Counted from the first letter of the stretch, positions 1 to 12,394 are shown. The stretch is DNA of 64,000 nucleotides from Variovorax paradoxus (GCF_009755665.1 NZ_CP046622.1:1-64000); one strand, 5' to 3'. The notes: a model not told the origin generated them from the letters alone. A program made the numbers and translations.

Positions 1-1380
1 ATGTCGACTGACGGCATCGGTGAGAGCCTCTGGCAGGCCTGTGTCGACCAGCTCGCGCAGGAGCTGTCCGAGCAGCAGTTCAATACCTGGATCAAACCCC
101 TGACAGCGCAGGTCACCGACGACCTTTCGCGCATGACGGTGTTCGTTGCCAACCGCTTCAAGCTCGACTGGATCCGCGCCCAGTACGCCGGCAAGATTGC
201 CGCCATGGCCGAGAAGATGTACGGCCAGCCGGTGGCAGTTGAGTTAGCGCTTGCTCCGCGTGAAGCGCCCGTGCGCTCTGCACCCATTGCCGTCCTGGCG
301 GAAACCGACGTGCCGCGCGACATGGCCGGCCCTGGGGAGGAGCCGGCCGCGGCCGGCTTCAAGAACCGGCTGAATTCGGGCCTGACTTTCGACACCCTGG
401 TGGAGGGCACGGCCAACCGCATGGCGCGTGCCGCGGCCATGCACGTGGCCGGCATGCCGGGCCATCTGTACAACCCGCTGTTCATCTATGGCGGCGTCGG
501 CCTGGGCAAGACCCACCTGATGCACGCTGTGGGTAACCGGCTGCTCGCCGATCGGCCCGATTCCAAAGTTCTCTACATCCATGCCGAGCAGTTCGTCTCG
601 GATGTGGTCAAGGCCTATCAGCGCAAGACCTTCGACGAGTTCAAGGAACGCTATCACTCGCTCGACCTGCTCCTGATCGACGATGTGCAGTTCTTCGCCA
701 ACAAGGACCGCACGCAGGAAGAATTCTTCAATGCGTTCGAGGCCCTGCTGGCCAAGAAGTCGCACATCGTGATGACCAGCGACACCTATCCCAAGGGCCT
801 GGCCGACATTCACGAGCGGCTGGTTTCGCGCTTCGATTCGGGCCTGACGGTCGCCATCGAACCGCCCGAACTCGAAATGCGCGTGGCCATCCTGATCAAC
901 AAGGCGCGCGCCGAATCGGCCGAAATGCCGGAAGAGGTGGCCTTCTTCGTTGCCAAGAACGTGCGCTCCAACGTGCGCGAGCTCGAAGGCGCGCTGCGCA
1001 AGATCCTGGCTTACTCGCGCTTCAACCAGAAAGAAATCTCGATCGCCCTGGCGCGCGAGGCGCTGCGCGACTTGCTGTCGATCCAGAATCGGCAGATCTC
1101 GGTCGAAAATATCCAGAAGACGGTGGCCGACTACTACAAGATCAAGGTCGCCGACATGTACAGCAAGAAGCGCCCGGCCAGCATTGCGCGGCCACGGCAG
1201 ATCGCGATGTACCTGGCCAAGGAACTCACCCAGAAGAGCCTGCCGGAAATCGGCGAGCTGTTCGGCGGGCGCGATCACACAACGGTGCTGCATGCGGTGC
1301 GCAAGATCTCGGGCGAGCGCCAGCAGCTCACCGAACTGAACCAGCAACTCCACGTGCTCGAACAAACGCTCAAGGGCTGA
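1..1380 (+). CDS. dnaA: Chromosomal replication initiator protein DnaA
   Basis: ATP-dependent initiator that binds DnaA boxes and melts the origin. The 459-residue protein has the four-domain layout: an N-terminal helicase-loading domain (about 1-80), a short linker, an AAA+ ATPase and a C-terminal DNA-binding domain. Visible motifs are Walker A GGVGLGKT (164-171), Walker B with D227-D228, and the DnaA signature GGRDHTT near residues 422-428. The gene begins at the first base of the window, so its promoter and rpmH are not visible. dnaN follows after 91 bases. The linker is short compared with enteric DnaA, as is common in betaproteobacteria. Confidence 0.98.
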   Translation: MSTDGIGESLWQACVDQLAQELSEQQFNTWIKPLTAQVTDDLSRMTVFVANRFKLDWIRAQYAGKIAAMAEKMYGQPVAVELALAPREAPVRSAPIAVLAETDVPRDMAGPGEEPAAAGFKNRLNSGLTFDTLVEGTANRMARAAAMHVAGMPGHLYNPLFIYGGVGLGKTHLMHAVGNRLLADRPDSKVLYIHAEQFVSDVVKAYQRKTFDEFKERYHSLDLLLIDDVQFFANKDRTQEEFFNAFEALLAKKSHIVMTSDTYPKGLADIHERLVSRFDSGLTVAIEPPELEMRVAILINKARAESAEMPEEVAFFVAKNVRSNVRELEGALRKILAYSRFNQKEISIALAREALRDLLSIQNRQISVENIQKTVADYYKIKVADMYSKKRPASIARPRQIAMYLAKELTQKSLPEIGELFGGRDHTTVLHAVRKISGERQQLTELNQQLHVLEQTLKG

Positions 1381-1471
1381 CCCCGGATGTCATCAAGAAA
1401 GCCACCCGCAACAGCGGAGAATGGCGTCTTACAAGCGGATTCAAAGAGATAAAAGAGAAGAGGAAGAAGAC

Positions 1472-2578
1472 ATGATCGTTTTGAAGGCAACCCAAGACAA
1501 AGTCCTCGCCGCGCTGCAGTCGGTGGCAGGCATCGTGGAACGGCGCCATACCCTGCCTATCCTGGCCAACGTGCTGATCCGCAAGACCGGCGGCCAGCTG
1601 CAGCTCACAACCAGCGACCTCGAGATCCAGATCCGCACCACGGCCGAGCTTGGCGGCGACGAAGGCAACTTCACCACCACCATCGGCGCGCGCAAGCTCA
1701 TCGACATCCTGCGCACCATGCCGGCCGACCAGACCGTGAGCCTCGAGTCGAGCGCGAGCAAGCTGGTGCTCAAGGGCGGCAAGAGCCGCTTCACGCTGCA
1801 GTCGCTGCCGGCAGAAGACTTTCCGCTGGTGCAGGAAGCCGCCAACTTCGGTCCCGTGTTCAGCGTGCCGCAAAAGACGCTGAAGGACCTGCTCTCGCAG
1901 GTTTCCTTTGCCATGGCCGTGCACGACATCCGCTACTACCTCAACGGCATTCTGTTCGTGGCCGAAGGCAAGCAGCTGAGCCTGGTGGCCACCGACGGCC
2001 ACCGCCTGGCGTTTTCGTCGGCCACGCTCGACGTCGAAGTGCCGCGCCAGGAAGTGATTCTTCCGCGCAAGACCGTGCTCGAAATGCAGCGCCTGCTGTC
2101 GGATGCCGAAGGCGCCATCGAGATGCAGTTTGCGAACAACCAGGCCAAGTTCAGCTTCGGCGGCATGGAGTTCGTCACCAAGCTGGTCGAGGGCAAGTTC
2201 CCCGACTACAACCGCGTGATTCCCAAGAACCACAAGAACAGCGTCACGCTCGGCCGCGCGCCCCTGCTGGCCAGCCTGCAGCGCACCGCCATCCTGACGA
2301 GCGAGAAGTTCAAGGGCGTGCGCCTGAACATCGAGCCCGGCACGCTGCGCATCGCCTCCAACAATGCCGAGCAGGAAGAAGCACAGGACGAGCTCGACAT
2401 CGACTACGGCGGCGACGCCATCGAGATCGGCTTCAACGTGACCTACCTGATCGACGCTCTCGCCAACATGGGCCAGGACATGGTCAAGCTGGACCTGGCC
2501 GACTCCAACAGCTCCGCCCTTTTGACCATCCCCGAGAACGCATCCTTCAAATATGTCGTGATGCCGATGCGGATCTAG
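1472..2578 (+). CDS. dnaN: DNA polymerase III beta subunit (sliding clamp)
   Basis: Ring-shaped processivity clamp that tethers DNA polymerase III to the template. The 368-residue product has the usual family length and the three repeated clamp domains, starting MIVLKATQDKVL. An upstream in-frame ATG at 1421 would add 17 charged residues that no clamp has. I chose 1472 because a purine-rich GAGGAAGAAG ribosome site lies directly before it and the protein then begins like other DnaN proteins. It probably shares a transcript with dnaA, although the 91-base gap could hold its own promoter. Confidence 0.97.
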   Translation: MIVLKATQDKVLAALQSVAGIVERRHTLPILANVLIRKTGGQLQLTTSDLEIQIRTTAELGGDEGNFTTTIGARKLIDILRTMPADQTVSLESSASKLVLKGGKSRFTLQSLPAEDFPLVQEAANFGPVFSVPQKTLKDLLSQVSFAMAVHDIRYYLNGILFVAEGKQLSLVATDGHRLAFSSATLDVEVPRQEVILPRKTVLEMQRLLSDAEGAIEMQFANNQAKFSFGGMEFVTKLVEGKFPDYNRVIPKNHKNSVTLGRAPLLASLQRTAILTSEKFKGVRLNIEPGTLRIASNNAEQEEAQDELDIDYGGDAIEIGFNVTYLIDALANMGQDMVKLDLADSNSSALLTIPENASFKYVVMPMRI

Positions 2579-2610
2579 AAGACAGAAAACACAGCGCCTT
2601 GCGCAGACAG

Positions 2611-2628
2611 CCCGCGGCCCTCCGCGGG
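2611..2628 (+). terminator. GC-rich hairpin between dnaN and gyrB
   Basis: A perfect 7-base stem CCCGCGG / CCGCGGG with a 4-base loop lies 32 bases after the dnaN stop codon. It is followed by TTTGCGCTTT rather than a clean U run, so it may be a weak or attenuating terminator. Confidence 0.35.
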
Positions 2629-2700
2629 TTTGCGCTTTCAAGAGGCAGGAAAAGCAGGCCGCCAAGGCCCGAAAAATCCCGTGAATGCCGTGAGAGATAG

Positions 2701-5337
<2,637 letters not shown>

Positions 5338-5505
5338 GTGTCAAGGCTTCCCTCCCGGGGAGATTTTTTGACATAGCCGCGCGACCAAGACCACAGGCCT
5401 AAAGACGCGCTGCAGGCAACCGCGGACCAGCAGCGCGTGCGATTGCAGACCGAGGCCAAGGACAGCAAGGCGGTTGGGCCTGCCTCAAGTAAAGTTCATG
5501 AGCAC

Positions 5506-6411
5506 TCAGGTCAGCGAGTCGACAGACAGCGCAAGGATACCGATCAGGCTCAGCAGGCTCGCATAAATATTGACTCTGGTGGGGCGCTCTCGGAGAACGG
5601 CCATACCGATCAAAAACGATACAACCAGGCTGAGGCGTCGAAAAAGCGAAGCGGTCGACATCTGGCTACTGTCTAACGCAAGAAACACCAGGAAAAGCGA
5701 TTCGCCGATTGTGATGAAGACGCCTGCGAGCACGAGATAGCCGATCCATCCGGCGCGCGGAGTTTCCTTTGGCTGTTGTGGCAGCAGCTTGCGCGCCATT
5801 GGCAACAGCGCAATCAGAATAATCGCCCTGAGTACATCGGACCAAACTTGCACTGACAAGACCGTTTCACTCGGCTGCGCTCGCAATAGCGTTCGGTCCA
5901 AAACGACGACGATCCCTGAAAGCACAGCAGACATGCCTGCAATCAGAAGAGCGCGTCGACTACCACTACCGTGTGCGCGGTGCGCTCCCAAGTAGACGGC
6001 GGCATACGAGAGAAGCACGCAAAGCATGCCGAACCATCCCATCGATCGGAGCTGAAGCCCTTCGACACACAGCCCAACAATCAGAGGGACGGCCGGCGCA
6101 ATCGCGCGGACCAACACAGCTTGGGACAGTGGAATGTCTCGTAGCGAAATGATCGCCAAGCCATAGGCAAGGATGAGCAATACAGAGCGAACCGCAGCGT
6201 AAACGGCGAACGCAGATTGGGCCTTCCAGAGGCTCCATATCCCGAACTGCGGCAACAGCAGGACGAAGGGAACCCATAGCAATAGCGGTATCAGGTACAC
6301 CACGGTCATAGCAGTGAGCGTTCCCCGACCCGCCGAACCGCGCTTGAGGAAGAAGTCCACGAAACCCAGCATCACACCCGCAGTACCGCCGATCAGAGGT
6401 CCAGTCGTCAT
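5506..6411 (-). CDS. EamA/DMT-superfamily permease
   Basis: Predicted inner-membrane transporter of the drug/metabolite transporter superfamily. The 301 residues are almost wholly hydrophobic, with about ten membrane segments arranged as two repeated halves, the usual length and layout of EamA exporters. The substrate cannot be told from sequence. It lies 50 bases downstream of the GHMP-family gene on the same strand, so the two probably form one transcript and the permease may carry a substrate or product of that enzyme. Base composition is visibly less GC-rich than gyrB and later genes, which suggests acquisition by transfer. It converges with gyrB. Confidence 0.8.
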   Translation of the reverse strand: MTTGPLIGGTAGVMLGFVDFFLKRGSAGRGTLTAMTVVYLIPLLLWVPFVLLLPQFGIWSLWKAQSAFAVYAAVRSVLLILAYGLAIISLRDIPLSQAVLVRAIAPAVPLIVGLCVEGLQLRSMGWFGMLCVLLSYAAVYLGAHRAHGSGSRRALLIAGMSAVLSGIVVVLDRTLLRAQPSETVLSVQVWSDVLRAIILIALLPMARKLLPQQPKETPRAGWIGYLVLAGVFITIGESLFLVFLALDSSQMSTASLFRRLSLVVSFLIGMAVLRERPTRVNIYASLLSLIGILALSVDSLT

Positions 6412-6461
6412 CGTCCGCCTTGCTTGTAGGATGGCCGGTCGGCAATGACCGTCCCTCGTTG

Positions 6462-7499
6462 TTATTCGTAGTTGACCGTATGCGTGTGGCCAGCGTCCGC
6501 CGCATAGGTGATTCCGACGGTACCGCTGTCATGCTGGTTCATCAGTTCCTGGGTCGTCTTGACAATGCGATGCGTCCACTCGTGATCGGCGAGGCGGGGA
6601 TCCAAGGCGAAGACACTCGACCCCCAACTGCTCATCCCCGTGCCGAGCAGCCCGAATTCTCTCCAAAGCTCCAGGACGTCGCGCACGACTGGCGCCTGGG
6701 ACGCAATCTCGAAAGATTTCCAGCGGCATTCGCGAATCACATTCAAACCGCGGCAGAAGGCGTCAATATCCGCTTCGATAACGCCCGGAATGAGCATCAT
6801 GAGGGCTGCGTGCGAGACCTTCTGTACATCTTGCAAGGGCACGGGGCAAACCTCCTCGAAGAAAGCTTGCTCGATCGCCCCATGGATAGCCAAGCCCTTT
6901 GGCGTGGCCAGCAAGATCGGCCAACGCGGAAGGCGTTGCTGAAACACCATCGGCGCGGGTGGCATCTCCCGGGAGTACGAGGACGCTCGAAAGCTGCCCC
7001 CCTTTGCCGCGAACGAGTGGCCGCAATCAAGCACGAATCCGCCGTTTGCAAAGGCGGCGGTGCCAATGCCTGAAGTACCACCGCGGCCAACAAGGTTGGC
7101 AAGCTCTGTGGCTGAAAAGTTCAAACCGTAGAGCAATGTGACTGCACGGGCTGCGGCCAGCAGATGCGCTGTTTTTGACCCAAGTCCGGTGTGTGGCTCC
7201 AGTGACCGTGTGACTTGAATTTCGATCAGACCTTTCAGATTCAGCCGAACCATGACCGCGGTGATCGTCTTTTCGATCGCACCTCGAAGCTCGTCTCCCT
7301 CGCCATCAGGCGGGACAAGCACAACAACTTCGATTTCGGCACTTTTCCGAGTACGTGCATTGAGTGCTGCGCGAGGAGAGTCAAGGGCAATGCCCACGCC
7401 CCCGTCTACGCGATTGCTGAACTGCCCATGCATATCGATCAACGAGATATGCAATCTGCAGGGCGCTGTGACAGTAGCGACTTTGATTTTTTCCGACAT
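6462..7499 (-). CDS. GHMP-family enzyme resembling beta-ribofuranosylaminobenzene 5'-phosphate synthase
   Basis: Predicted GHMP-superfamily protein of 345 residues. The N-terminal block CRLHISLIDMHG (14-25) followed by RVDGGVGIAL (30-39), and the glycine-rich loop PHTGLGSKTA (102-111), resemble RFAP synthases, which join PRPP to a 4-hydroxybenzoate-type acid in methanopterin synthesis. Some relatives act as small-molecule kinases, so the reaction here is unproven. The ATG at 7499 gives a natural N-terminus; a GTG at 7544 would add 15 residues but is immediately preceded by an AGGGA too close to serve as its ribosome site. A permease gene follows. No other methanopterin genes are visible in the window. 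Composition suggests horizontal transfer. Confidence 0.65.
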   Translation of the reverse strand: MSEKIKVATVTAPCRLHISLIDMHGQFSNRVDGGVGIALDSPRAALNARTRKSAEIEVVVLVPPDGEGDELRGAIEKTITAVMVRLNLKGLIEIQVTRSLEPHTGLGSKTAHLLAAARAVTLLYGLNFSATELANLVGRGGTSGIGTAAFANGGFVLDCGHSFAAKGGSFRASSYSREMPPAPMVFQQRLPRWPILLATPKGLAIHGAIEQAFFEEVCPVPLQDVQKVSHAALMMLIPGVIEADIDAFCRGLNVIRECRWKSFEIASQAPVVRDVLELWREFGLLGTGMSSWGSSVFALDPRLADHEWTHRIVKTTQELMNQHDSGTVGITYAADAGHTHTVNYE

Positions 7500-8149
7500 T
7501 TGTTTCTTGATTGGTGTTGTGTCGTTCGCGCCAAACAGGCGCACTCCCTAGGTAATGAAATTTGCAGGGACCTCCTTCGAAAATTTGGAATATTGAAGAG
7601 ATGTGGAGTTGTTCCAGTCGGTGCTCTAGCCTCAAGACCACCTTCGGAATCGACGTTGGACGGCAGAGAGAGCCGCCGGCGCCGGTGGTTTGGGACCGAC
7701 AGCGGCTTCGGCAAGTCCGCGATAGCTTTCGCCCAGATGGTCTCGTTATGGGTTTGCTCGAGACCATGCAACGCACTACTTACTCGCTGACACCCGAACT
7801 GGCGGAATCGATCGGCGGAGCTGCGGGCGCAGCAGGGGGAAGGGCTGCAATCAAAACTAAAGCGATCCCGAAAGCTAAGACAGTAATGGCGGTTTTCAAG
7901 TTTTTCTCTGTCAACGACCGTGAGGTCAAGGGCTTGGATCTTATGTATATCGGTCCCTCCTTCTTCTGTTCCTCATGTGCAAAATGCGCAGGCCGGAGGA
8001 AGATTTGGTCGCGCCGCACAGCTGTCGCCGGGAAGTGTGGAGAAATTCATCGAGTTAGTTGCAGTCAGACCACGTCGAGATCCGATCAGAGCCGGATCGA
8101 CGGCGCGTCGCTCCCTGAAGTTCGATGCGTAGCCAGGGTCAGTGAAAAA
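7500..8149. other. 650-base AT-richer stretch without a convincing gene
   Basis: I find no well-supported gene here. On the minus strand, 8019-7780 encodes a 79-residue reading frame whose second half has one hydrophobic segment (from about LKTAITVLAFGIALVLIAAL) and a Pro/Ala-rich tail, like a signal peptide or a truncated secreted protein. It has no obvious ribosome site. A strong AAGGAGGT sits on the minus strand near 7570-7577 but no start codon follows at the right distance. This looks like eroded DNA belonging to the same islet as the permease and GHMP genes. Confidence 0.4.
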
Positions 8150-8183
8150 GAAAAAGCGCCTCAGCATTGCTGGGCGCTTTTTA
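8150..8183. terminator. Bidirectional intrinsic terminator
   Basis: AAAAAGCGCC and GGGCGCTTTTT form the arms of a stem around an 11-base loop, with A and T runs on both sides, so it can work in either direction. On the minus strand it lies 69 bases beyond the OmpA-type lipoprotein stop and probably ends the autotransporter operon. It also marks the edge of the AT-richer islet. Confidence 0.8.
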
Positions 8184-8251
8184 GTTCAAGGTCCTCAGGC
8201 AGCTCAACCCGCTGCTCTGCGGGCCGGTGCTGCTCAGGCCGGCGTACTTAC

Positions 8252-8830
8252 TTATTTCCCCTGCGCCTGCCCCAAGATATCCACCACCACGCGCCGATCC
8301 GGCTGCAGGCAAGCCACCAGCCGCGCCGAGCGCTGCAGGCCCTGGCAGTCGCGCGTCACCGGCTCGCGCTCGCCCATCGAGCGCACCTCCATCGGCGCGC
8401 GCACACCCGCGGCCTTCAGGTAGTCGCGCACCGTGTTCGCGCGCTGCAGCGCCAGCCGGTCGTTATAGGCCTCGTTGCCCAGCCGGTCGGTGTGTCCCGT
8501 GATCGTCAGGCTCTGCACCTGCACCTCCGGGCTCTGCAGCGCACGCGCCAGCGCGTCCAGCTCGGCGCGGCCCTGCGGCAGCATGTCTGCCGCGGCCGAG
8601 CGGTCGAACCGGAACAGCGTGTCCGCGCTCAGGTTCACCCGCCGCGTCGTCGGCTGCGCCGGAGTTGGAACGGGCGCGGGCGCCGGCGTCACCACAGGGG
8701 TGAGCGCGCAGTTCTGCCCCTGGCACCAGTTGTAGCGCTCGTCGTGCAGGCTGGCGCAGCCGGACAGGACGAGGGTGGCGAGAGCTGCGGCGCCGAGCGC
8801 GAGCCGTGTCGGAGTGTTCTTCGTTTGCAT
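8252..8830 (-). CDS. OmpA-family outer-membrane lipoprotein
   Basis: Predicted peptidoglycan-associated lipoprotein of 192 residues. It starts with a signal peptide ending in the lipobox LSGC, has a proline-rich linker (PVVTPAPAPVPTPAQP), and a C-terminal OmpA domain containing the hallmark GHTDRLGNEAYNDRLALQRA stretch, where the Asp and Arg contact diaminopimelate in the family. It follows the autotransporter gene by 39 bases on the same strand, so they are probably co-transcribed. The pairing suggests the lipoprotein helps anchor or fold the autotransporter in the outer membrane, but this is inference. Confidence 0.88.
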   Translation of the reverse strand: MQTKNTPTRLALGAAALATLVLSGCASLHDERYNWCQGQNCALTPVVTPAPAPVPTPAQPTTRRVNLSADTLFRFDRSAAADMLPQGRAELDALARALQSPEVQVQSLTITGHTDRLGNEAYNDRLALQRANTVRDYLKAAGVRAPMEVRSMGEREPVTRDCQGLQRSARLVACLQPDRRVVVDILGQAQGK

Positions 8831-8869
8831 GTGTTCTTTCCTTGGCGTTGTCTGTTTATTGGGCGGCGC

Positions 8870-11800
8870 TCACCACGCCACCCGCACGCCCAGCTGGCCC
8901 GAGACGCCCTCGCGGCTCGTGCCGCTGAGCGAGCGCTGGTACTGCACCCCGCCGTACAGGTAGGCGGCCTTGCTCAGCGGCAGCTGCGCGCCCACGCCCA
9001 ACTCGGCCCAGGTCTGCTTGGCCCACTGCTCGTTCACCGTGGTGTTGCCGATGGTCACGCCCTTGGGGTCCTTGAACTCGTGCAGCACATTGGCCGTCAC
9101 ATAGAAGGTGTTGGTGCGCGTGAGCTTTTCGCCGCGCTCGGCCTTGTCGTTCCAGGCCAGGCGCGCGCCCAGACGCCCGCGCAGGCTGTGGCTGGTGAAG
9201 CCGTCCACCGTGGAGATGTTGTCCGCAAAGCCGCGGTAGCGCGTGAGCTGGTAGCTCAGCTGCGCCTGCGGCTCGATCAGCCACTGGCTGTCGCCGATCT
9301 GCCATGGGCGGCCCACTTCCACGCTCAGCCCGCCGCCGGTGCCCTTTTGCGTGCCCTCGCCGCCGTACTTGTCGGTGTACTTGTTCTGCACCGCATGCAG
9401 TTGACCAACCAGGTCCAGGTAGCTGCCGTTGTCCGCGTAGCGCGTGTGGTACGCGCCCAGAGTGAGCATCTGGCCCTTCATCTTGCCGGTGTCGTAGCCC
9501 ATGCCGGCTTCGCCGCGGCGGCGGTCGTTGAAGTTGGTGCTGGTACGTCCGTAGCCCGCGCTGACGCCGGTGTGGCTGCGCGACTTGTCGCCGGCGTCTC
9601 CGCTGTAGCGCACGGCCAGGTCCTTGCCCAGCTGGAAGTACTGCATTTCCTGCTCGAAGCCGAACTGGCGCTTGCCGTCCACGTCCAGTCGCTGCGCGTG
9701 CAGGCGCATCCACGCCTGGTCGGCCGGCGCCTTGTCGTCGCAGCCGCAGTGGTCCCACTTGAGGGTCTGCTGCTCGCCCACGCGCTGGTGCAGCGTGCCC
9801 AGGAGGCCCAGGCCCAGTTCCTGGGTGGCGACCTGGCCCATCACGTAGCCGGGCACGGCGGGGCGCAGCACCTCGGGGGCGGGGACAGGCGCGGGGTTCG
9901 GGACGCCGGGCACCGGCACTGCCGGCGGCGTGTTGTAGACACTGCTCAGGTAGAAGCTGTTGGCGTCGCCGTCGGTGCGCCCGCCGCGGTGCAGCCCGTA
10001 CTCGTAGGCGCCGGCCTGCACGGGGGCGGCCAGGGTGAAGTTGCCTTCTGAAGAGGTGCCGGACACCTGCACCACCTGGATGCCGTTGATGGTGGCGGCA
10101 CCGGCGCCGCCGGTGTTGGCCACCAGCACACGGGTGGTACCGCTGGTGTTGCCGTTGACCACCAGCTTGTCGGTGGCGCTGGCGTCGCTGCCCAGGGCGG
10201 TGTTGATCCTCACCAGCCCGTTGGCACCGGCGTAGTTGCCGTTGACGGTGAGCGCGTTGCCGGGCGTGCCGGCGGCGTTGCGCAGGTCCAGCAGGCCCGC
10301 GTTGTGCAGGTCGCCGGTGAGGGTGAAGGCCGGCTGGCCCATGAACACGCTGCTGGTGGGCTGGATGAACAGGCCCATCGGAGCGCCGCTGGCGTCGGTG
10401 CCGGTGCCCACGGCCAGCGGGGCGCCGGCCAAGGTCAGGCGGGTGTTGTCCAGGGTGATGGTTTCCCAGTTGCGCAGGGTGTCGCCGCCGGCAGTGGCGG
10501 TCACGCCCTGCAGGGTGAGCTTGTCGACCCAGCCGTCGGCGGCCGAGACGTCGTCGCCGCCGTCCAGCACCTGGCTGCCGTTGTAGGCGGGGGCGGCCAC
10601 CAGGGCGGTGTCGGAGCCGTTCTGGCCGTAGAAGCCGCCCGCGAGGGTGCCGCCGGTCCAGGTGACGGTGTCGTTGCCGTCGGCGGCGCTGGCTACACGG
10701 TCGTCCCCGTAGATGTTGCCGGTGAAGGTGCCGCCGGTGAGCGCCAGGCTGTCGTTGCCCAGGCCCAGGATGGCGTCGCCGGTGACGGTGCCGGCCGTGG
10801 CGACCACGGCGTTTCCGCCGAGGGTGTCGGTGCCGGTACTGGCCGCATCGCCGTCGCGAATCGCGATGCCGGAGGCGGCGCCGTTGACCGTGGCCGCCGC
10901 GCCGATGTTGACGGTTCCGCCTGCTGCTGCCAACGTGTGGATGGCCGCGCCCGCGCCGCTGCCGCTGGTCAGGCTGCCGCCCGTGACCTCGACCTGGTAG
11001 GTGCCCCCGGCCGAGGTGGCGCGCAGGCCGTCGGCATTGAGGCCTGTGGCGGCCACCGTGCCCGCGGCCATTGCGACCTGGGCCAGGCCGGTGCCGTCGG
11101 TCTGGCTGTACAGGCCGTGCGCGCCGGCGCCTGCGGTGCTGACGTTGCCGTTCAAGAGCGCGGTGGTGGCGGCGGCCGTATTGGCCGCGTTTGTGATCGC
11201 GGAATAGATCCCGTAGGTACCAGTCTGCAGCGTGGTGATCGTCGAAGCTGCGGCGTCCATGCTTGCCGTTGCCGCGCCCGTGCCCCTGTTACGGGCCAAG
11301 ATTCCGTAGCCGTCGGCGCCGTGCATCACGATGCTGCCACCCGTCATCGACGCGCTCGCGGAGCCCGGGCCGGTACCCGAGTTGCTCGCGGCCAGCCCGC
11401 CCCCGCCCGCTCCGTTGCCGATCAACGTCCCTCCCGTCTGGCTGGCAATCGCGTTGCCGGTTCCGGTGACGACAGCGACGATGCTCGCGCTGGCGGCGTT
11501 CGTTGTCGCGGTGCCGCCAGATATGGTGGCGTAAGCATTGCCTGAGCCCAGTGTCTGGGAAACAAGGGCCGTGTTATTCGCGGCCTGTGTGGTGGCGTCA
11601 CCACCGGTCATGGACGCAACAGCATCGCCATTGCCCCATGCCAAGGCGTAAGCCGCGTGCGACCCGCCCGCCGCAGTGCCGGTACTGATCGAGCCGCCGT
11701 TCACTACAACCGTCGCCTTGCCGGTGCCGTGCGTTTCTGCAAGCAGACCGACTCCTGAACCTTGCGTGCCAGTGGTGGAGATGGAGCCACTGTTGAGGAT

Positions 11801-12394
11801 CGAGGTTGCATTGCCGTTGCCGACGACGCTGGTGGCGACGCCCATAGCGTTTTCGCCGTTGCTGGTGATCTTGGCACCATTGATGACGATGCTTGCATCA
11901 CCGCCAGCGCCGGTTGTGAGTGAGTTGGCCAGCACACCCCACGCTGCACCGGACACCGGATTGCCCGCCGGGGTGGTCAGATTGATCGTGACGGGGCCGT
12001 TGACTTCGATCAGTCGATTGCCTGTGCCGTTACCGCCTGAATAGATGGCATTGGCGGTCGTCGCCGTCGTGACCGGCTCGATGGTAAAGGGCGCCGCGGT
12101 GCCATCCACGATGACGGTGATGCCGTCGGTGCCATAGGCAACGCCGGTTGTGTTTGGGTTCGCGTCCCCCACTGGCGTTCCGTCACCGTTGCAGATGACG
12201 GTTCCACCGACGGCGACAGCCCCGCACTCATCGGCCGCCCAGGCGGACGATGCGCCCCCGAAGGCCGCTGTCGCCAGGACAACCGCGCCGAGCGTGGCGC
12301 TCGACGACTTCTTGCCACGCGCGGTGCAAACCTCGCTGGCTGCCACCCAGGCGCCTAGCGCCTCATTCCAGATGCTTCGAAATGACCTGTTCAT
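8870..12394 (-). CDS. Large type V autotransporter (beta-barrel domain protein)
   Basis: Secreted surface protein of 1174 residues. The N-terminus MNRSFRSIWNEALGAWVAAS is an extended signal peptide region typical of large autotransporters and is followed by a hydrophobic segment ending SSAWA. The passenger is Gly/Ala/Thr/Ser-rich, with irregular repeats built on GxGxAxAxMTGG, as expected for a beta-helix stalk. The last 280 or so residues form the autotransporter beta-barrel and end in an aromatic residue (VRVAW), the usual signal for BAM assembly. The start at 12394 has GAGGG eight bases upstream; an ATG at 12460 is rejected because it precedes the signal region. A Cys-x-Cys pair (DHCGCDD) just before the barrel is unusual for an exported protein of this class. 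Confidence 0.92.
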   Translation of the reverse strand: MNRSFRSIWNEALGAWVAASEVCTARGKKSSSATLGAVVLATAAFGGASSAWAADECGAVAVGGTVICNGDGTPVGDANPNTTGVAYGTDGITVIVDGTAAPFTIEPVTTATTANAIYSGGNGTGNRLIEVNGPVTINLTTPAGNPVSGAAWGVLANSLTTGAGGDASIVINGAKITSNGENAMGVATSVVGNGNATSILNSGSISTTGTQGSGVGLLAETHGTGKATVVVNGGSISTGTAAGGSHAAYALAWGNGDAVASMTGGDATTQAANNTALVSQTLGSGNAYATISGGTATTNAASASIVAVVTGTGNAIASQTGGTLIGNGAGGGGLAASNSGTGPGSASASMTGGSIVMHGADGYGILARNRGTGAATASMDAAASTITTLQTGTYGIYSAITNAANTAAATTALLNGNVSTAGAGAHGLYSQTDGTGLAQVAMAAGTVAATGLNADGLRATSAGGTYQVEVTGGSLTSGSGAGAAIHTLAAAGGTVNIGAAATVNGAASGIAIRDGDAASTGTDTLGGNAVVATAGTVTGDAILGLGNDSLALTGGTFTGNIYGDDRVASAADGNDTVTWTGGTLAGGFYGQNGSDTALVAAPAYNGSQVLDGGDDVSAADGWVDKLTLQGVTATAGGDTLRNWETITLDNTRLTLAGAPLAVGTGTDASGAPMGLFIQPTSSVFMGQPAFTLTGDLHNAGLLDLRNAAGTPGNALTVNGNYAGANGLVRINTALGSDASATDKLVVNGNTSGTTRVLVANTGGAGAATINGIQVVQVSGTSSEGNFTLAAPVQAGAYEYGLHRGGRTDGDANSFYLSSVYNTPPAVPVPGVPNPAPVPAPEVLRPAVPGYVMGQVATQELGLGLLGTLHQRVGEQQTLKWDHCGCDDKAPADQAWMRLHAQRLDVDGKRQFGFEQEMQYFQLGKDLAVRYSGDAGDKSRSHTGVSAGYGRTSTNFNDRRRGEAGMGYDTGKMKGQMLTLGAYHTRYADNGSYLDLVGQLHAVQNKYTDKYGGEGTQKGTGGGLSVEVGRPWQIGDSQWLIEPQAQLSYQLTRYRGFADNISTVDGFTSHSLRGRLGARLAWNDKAERGEKLTRTNTFYVTANVLHEFKDPKGVTIGNTTVNEQWAKQTWAELGVGAQLPLSKAAYLYGGVQYQRSLSGTSREGVSGQLGVRVAW

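Noticed and set aside
244-1365. A 373-residue open frame opposite dnaA
   Set aside because: Antisense shadow of dnaA without motifs or ribosome site.
5349-5371. A possible terminator after gyrB (CTCCC / GGGAG with a T run)
   Set aside because: The loop would be too small for a stable hairpin, so I do not list it as a terminator.
7562-10051. An 829-residue plus-strand open frame spanning the islet edge, the OmpA gene and the autotransporter barrel
   Set aside because: It runs opposite two genes with clear signal peptides and domains, and its composition is Ala/Gly/Arg/Val-rich shadow coding.
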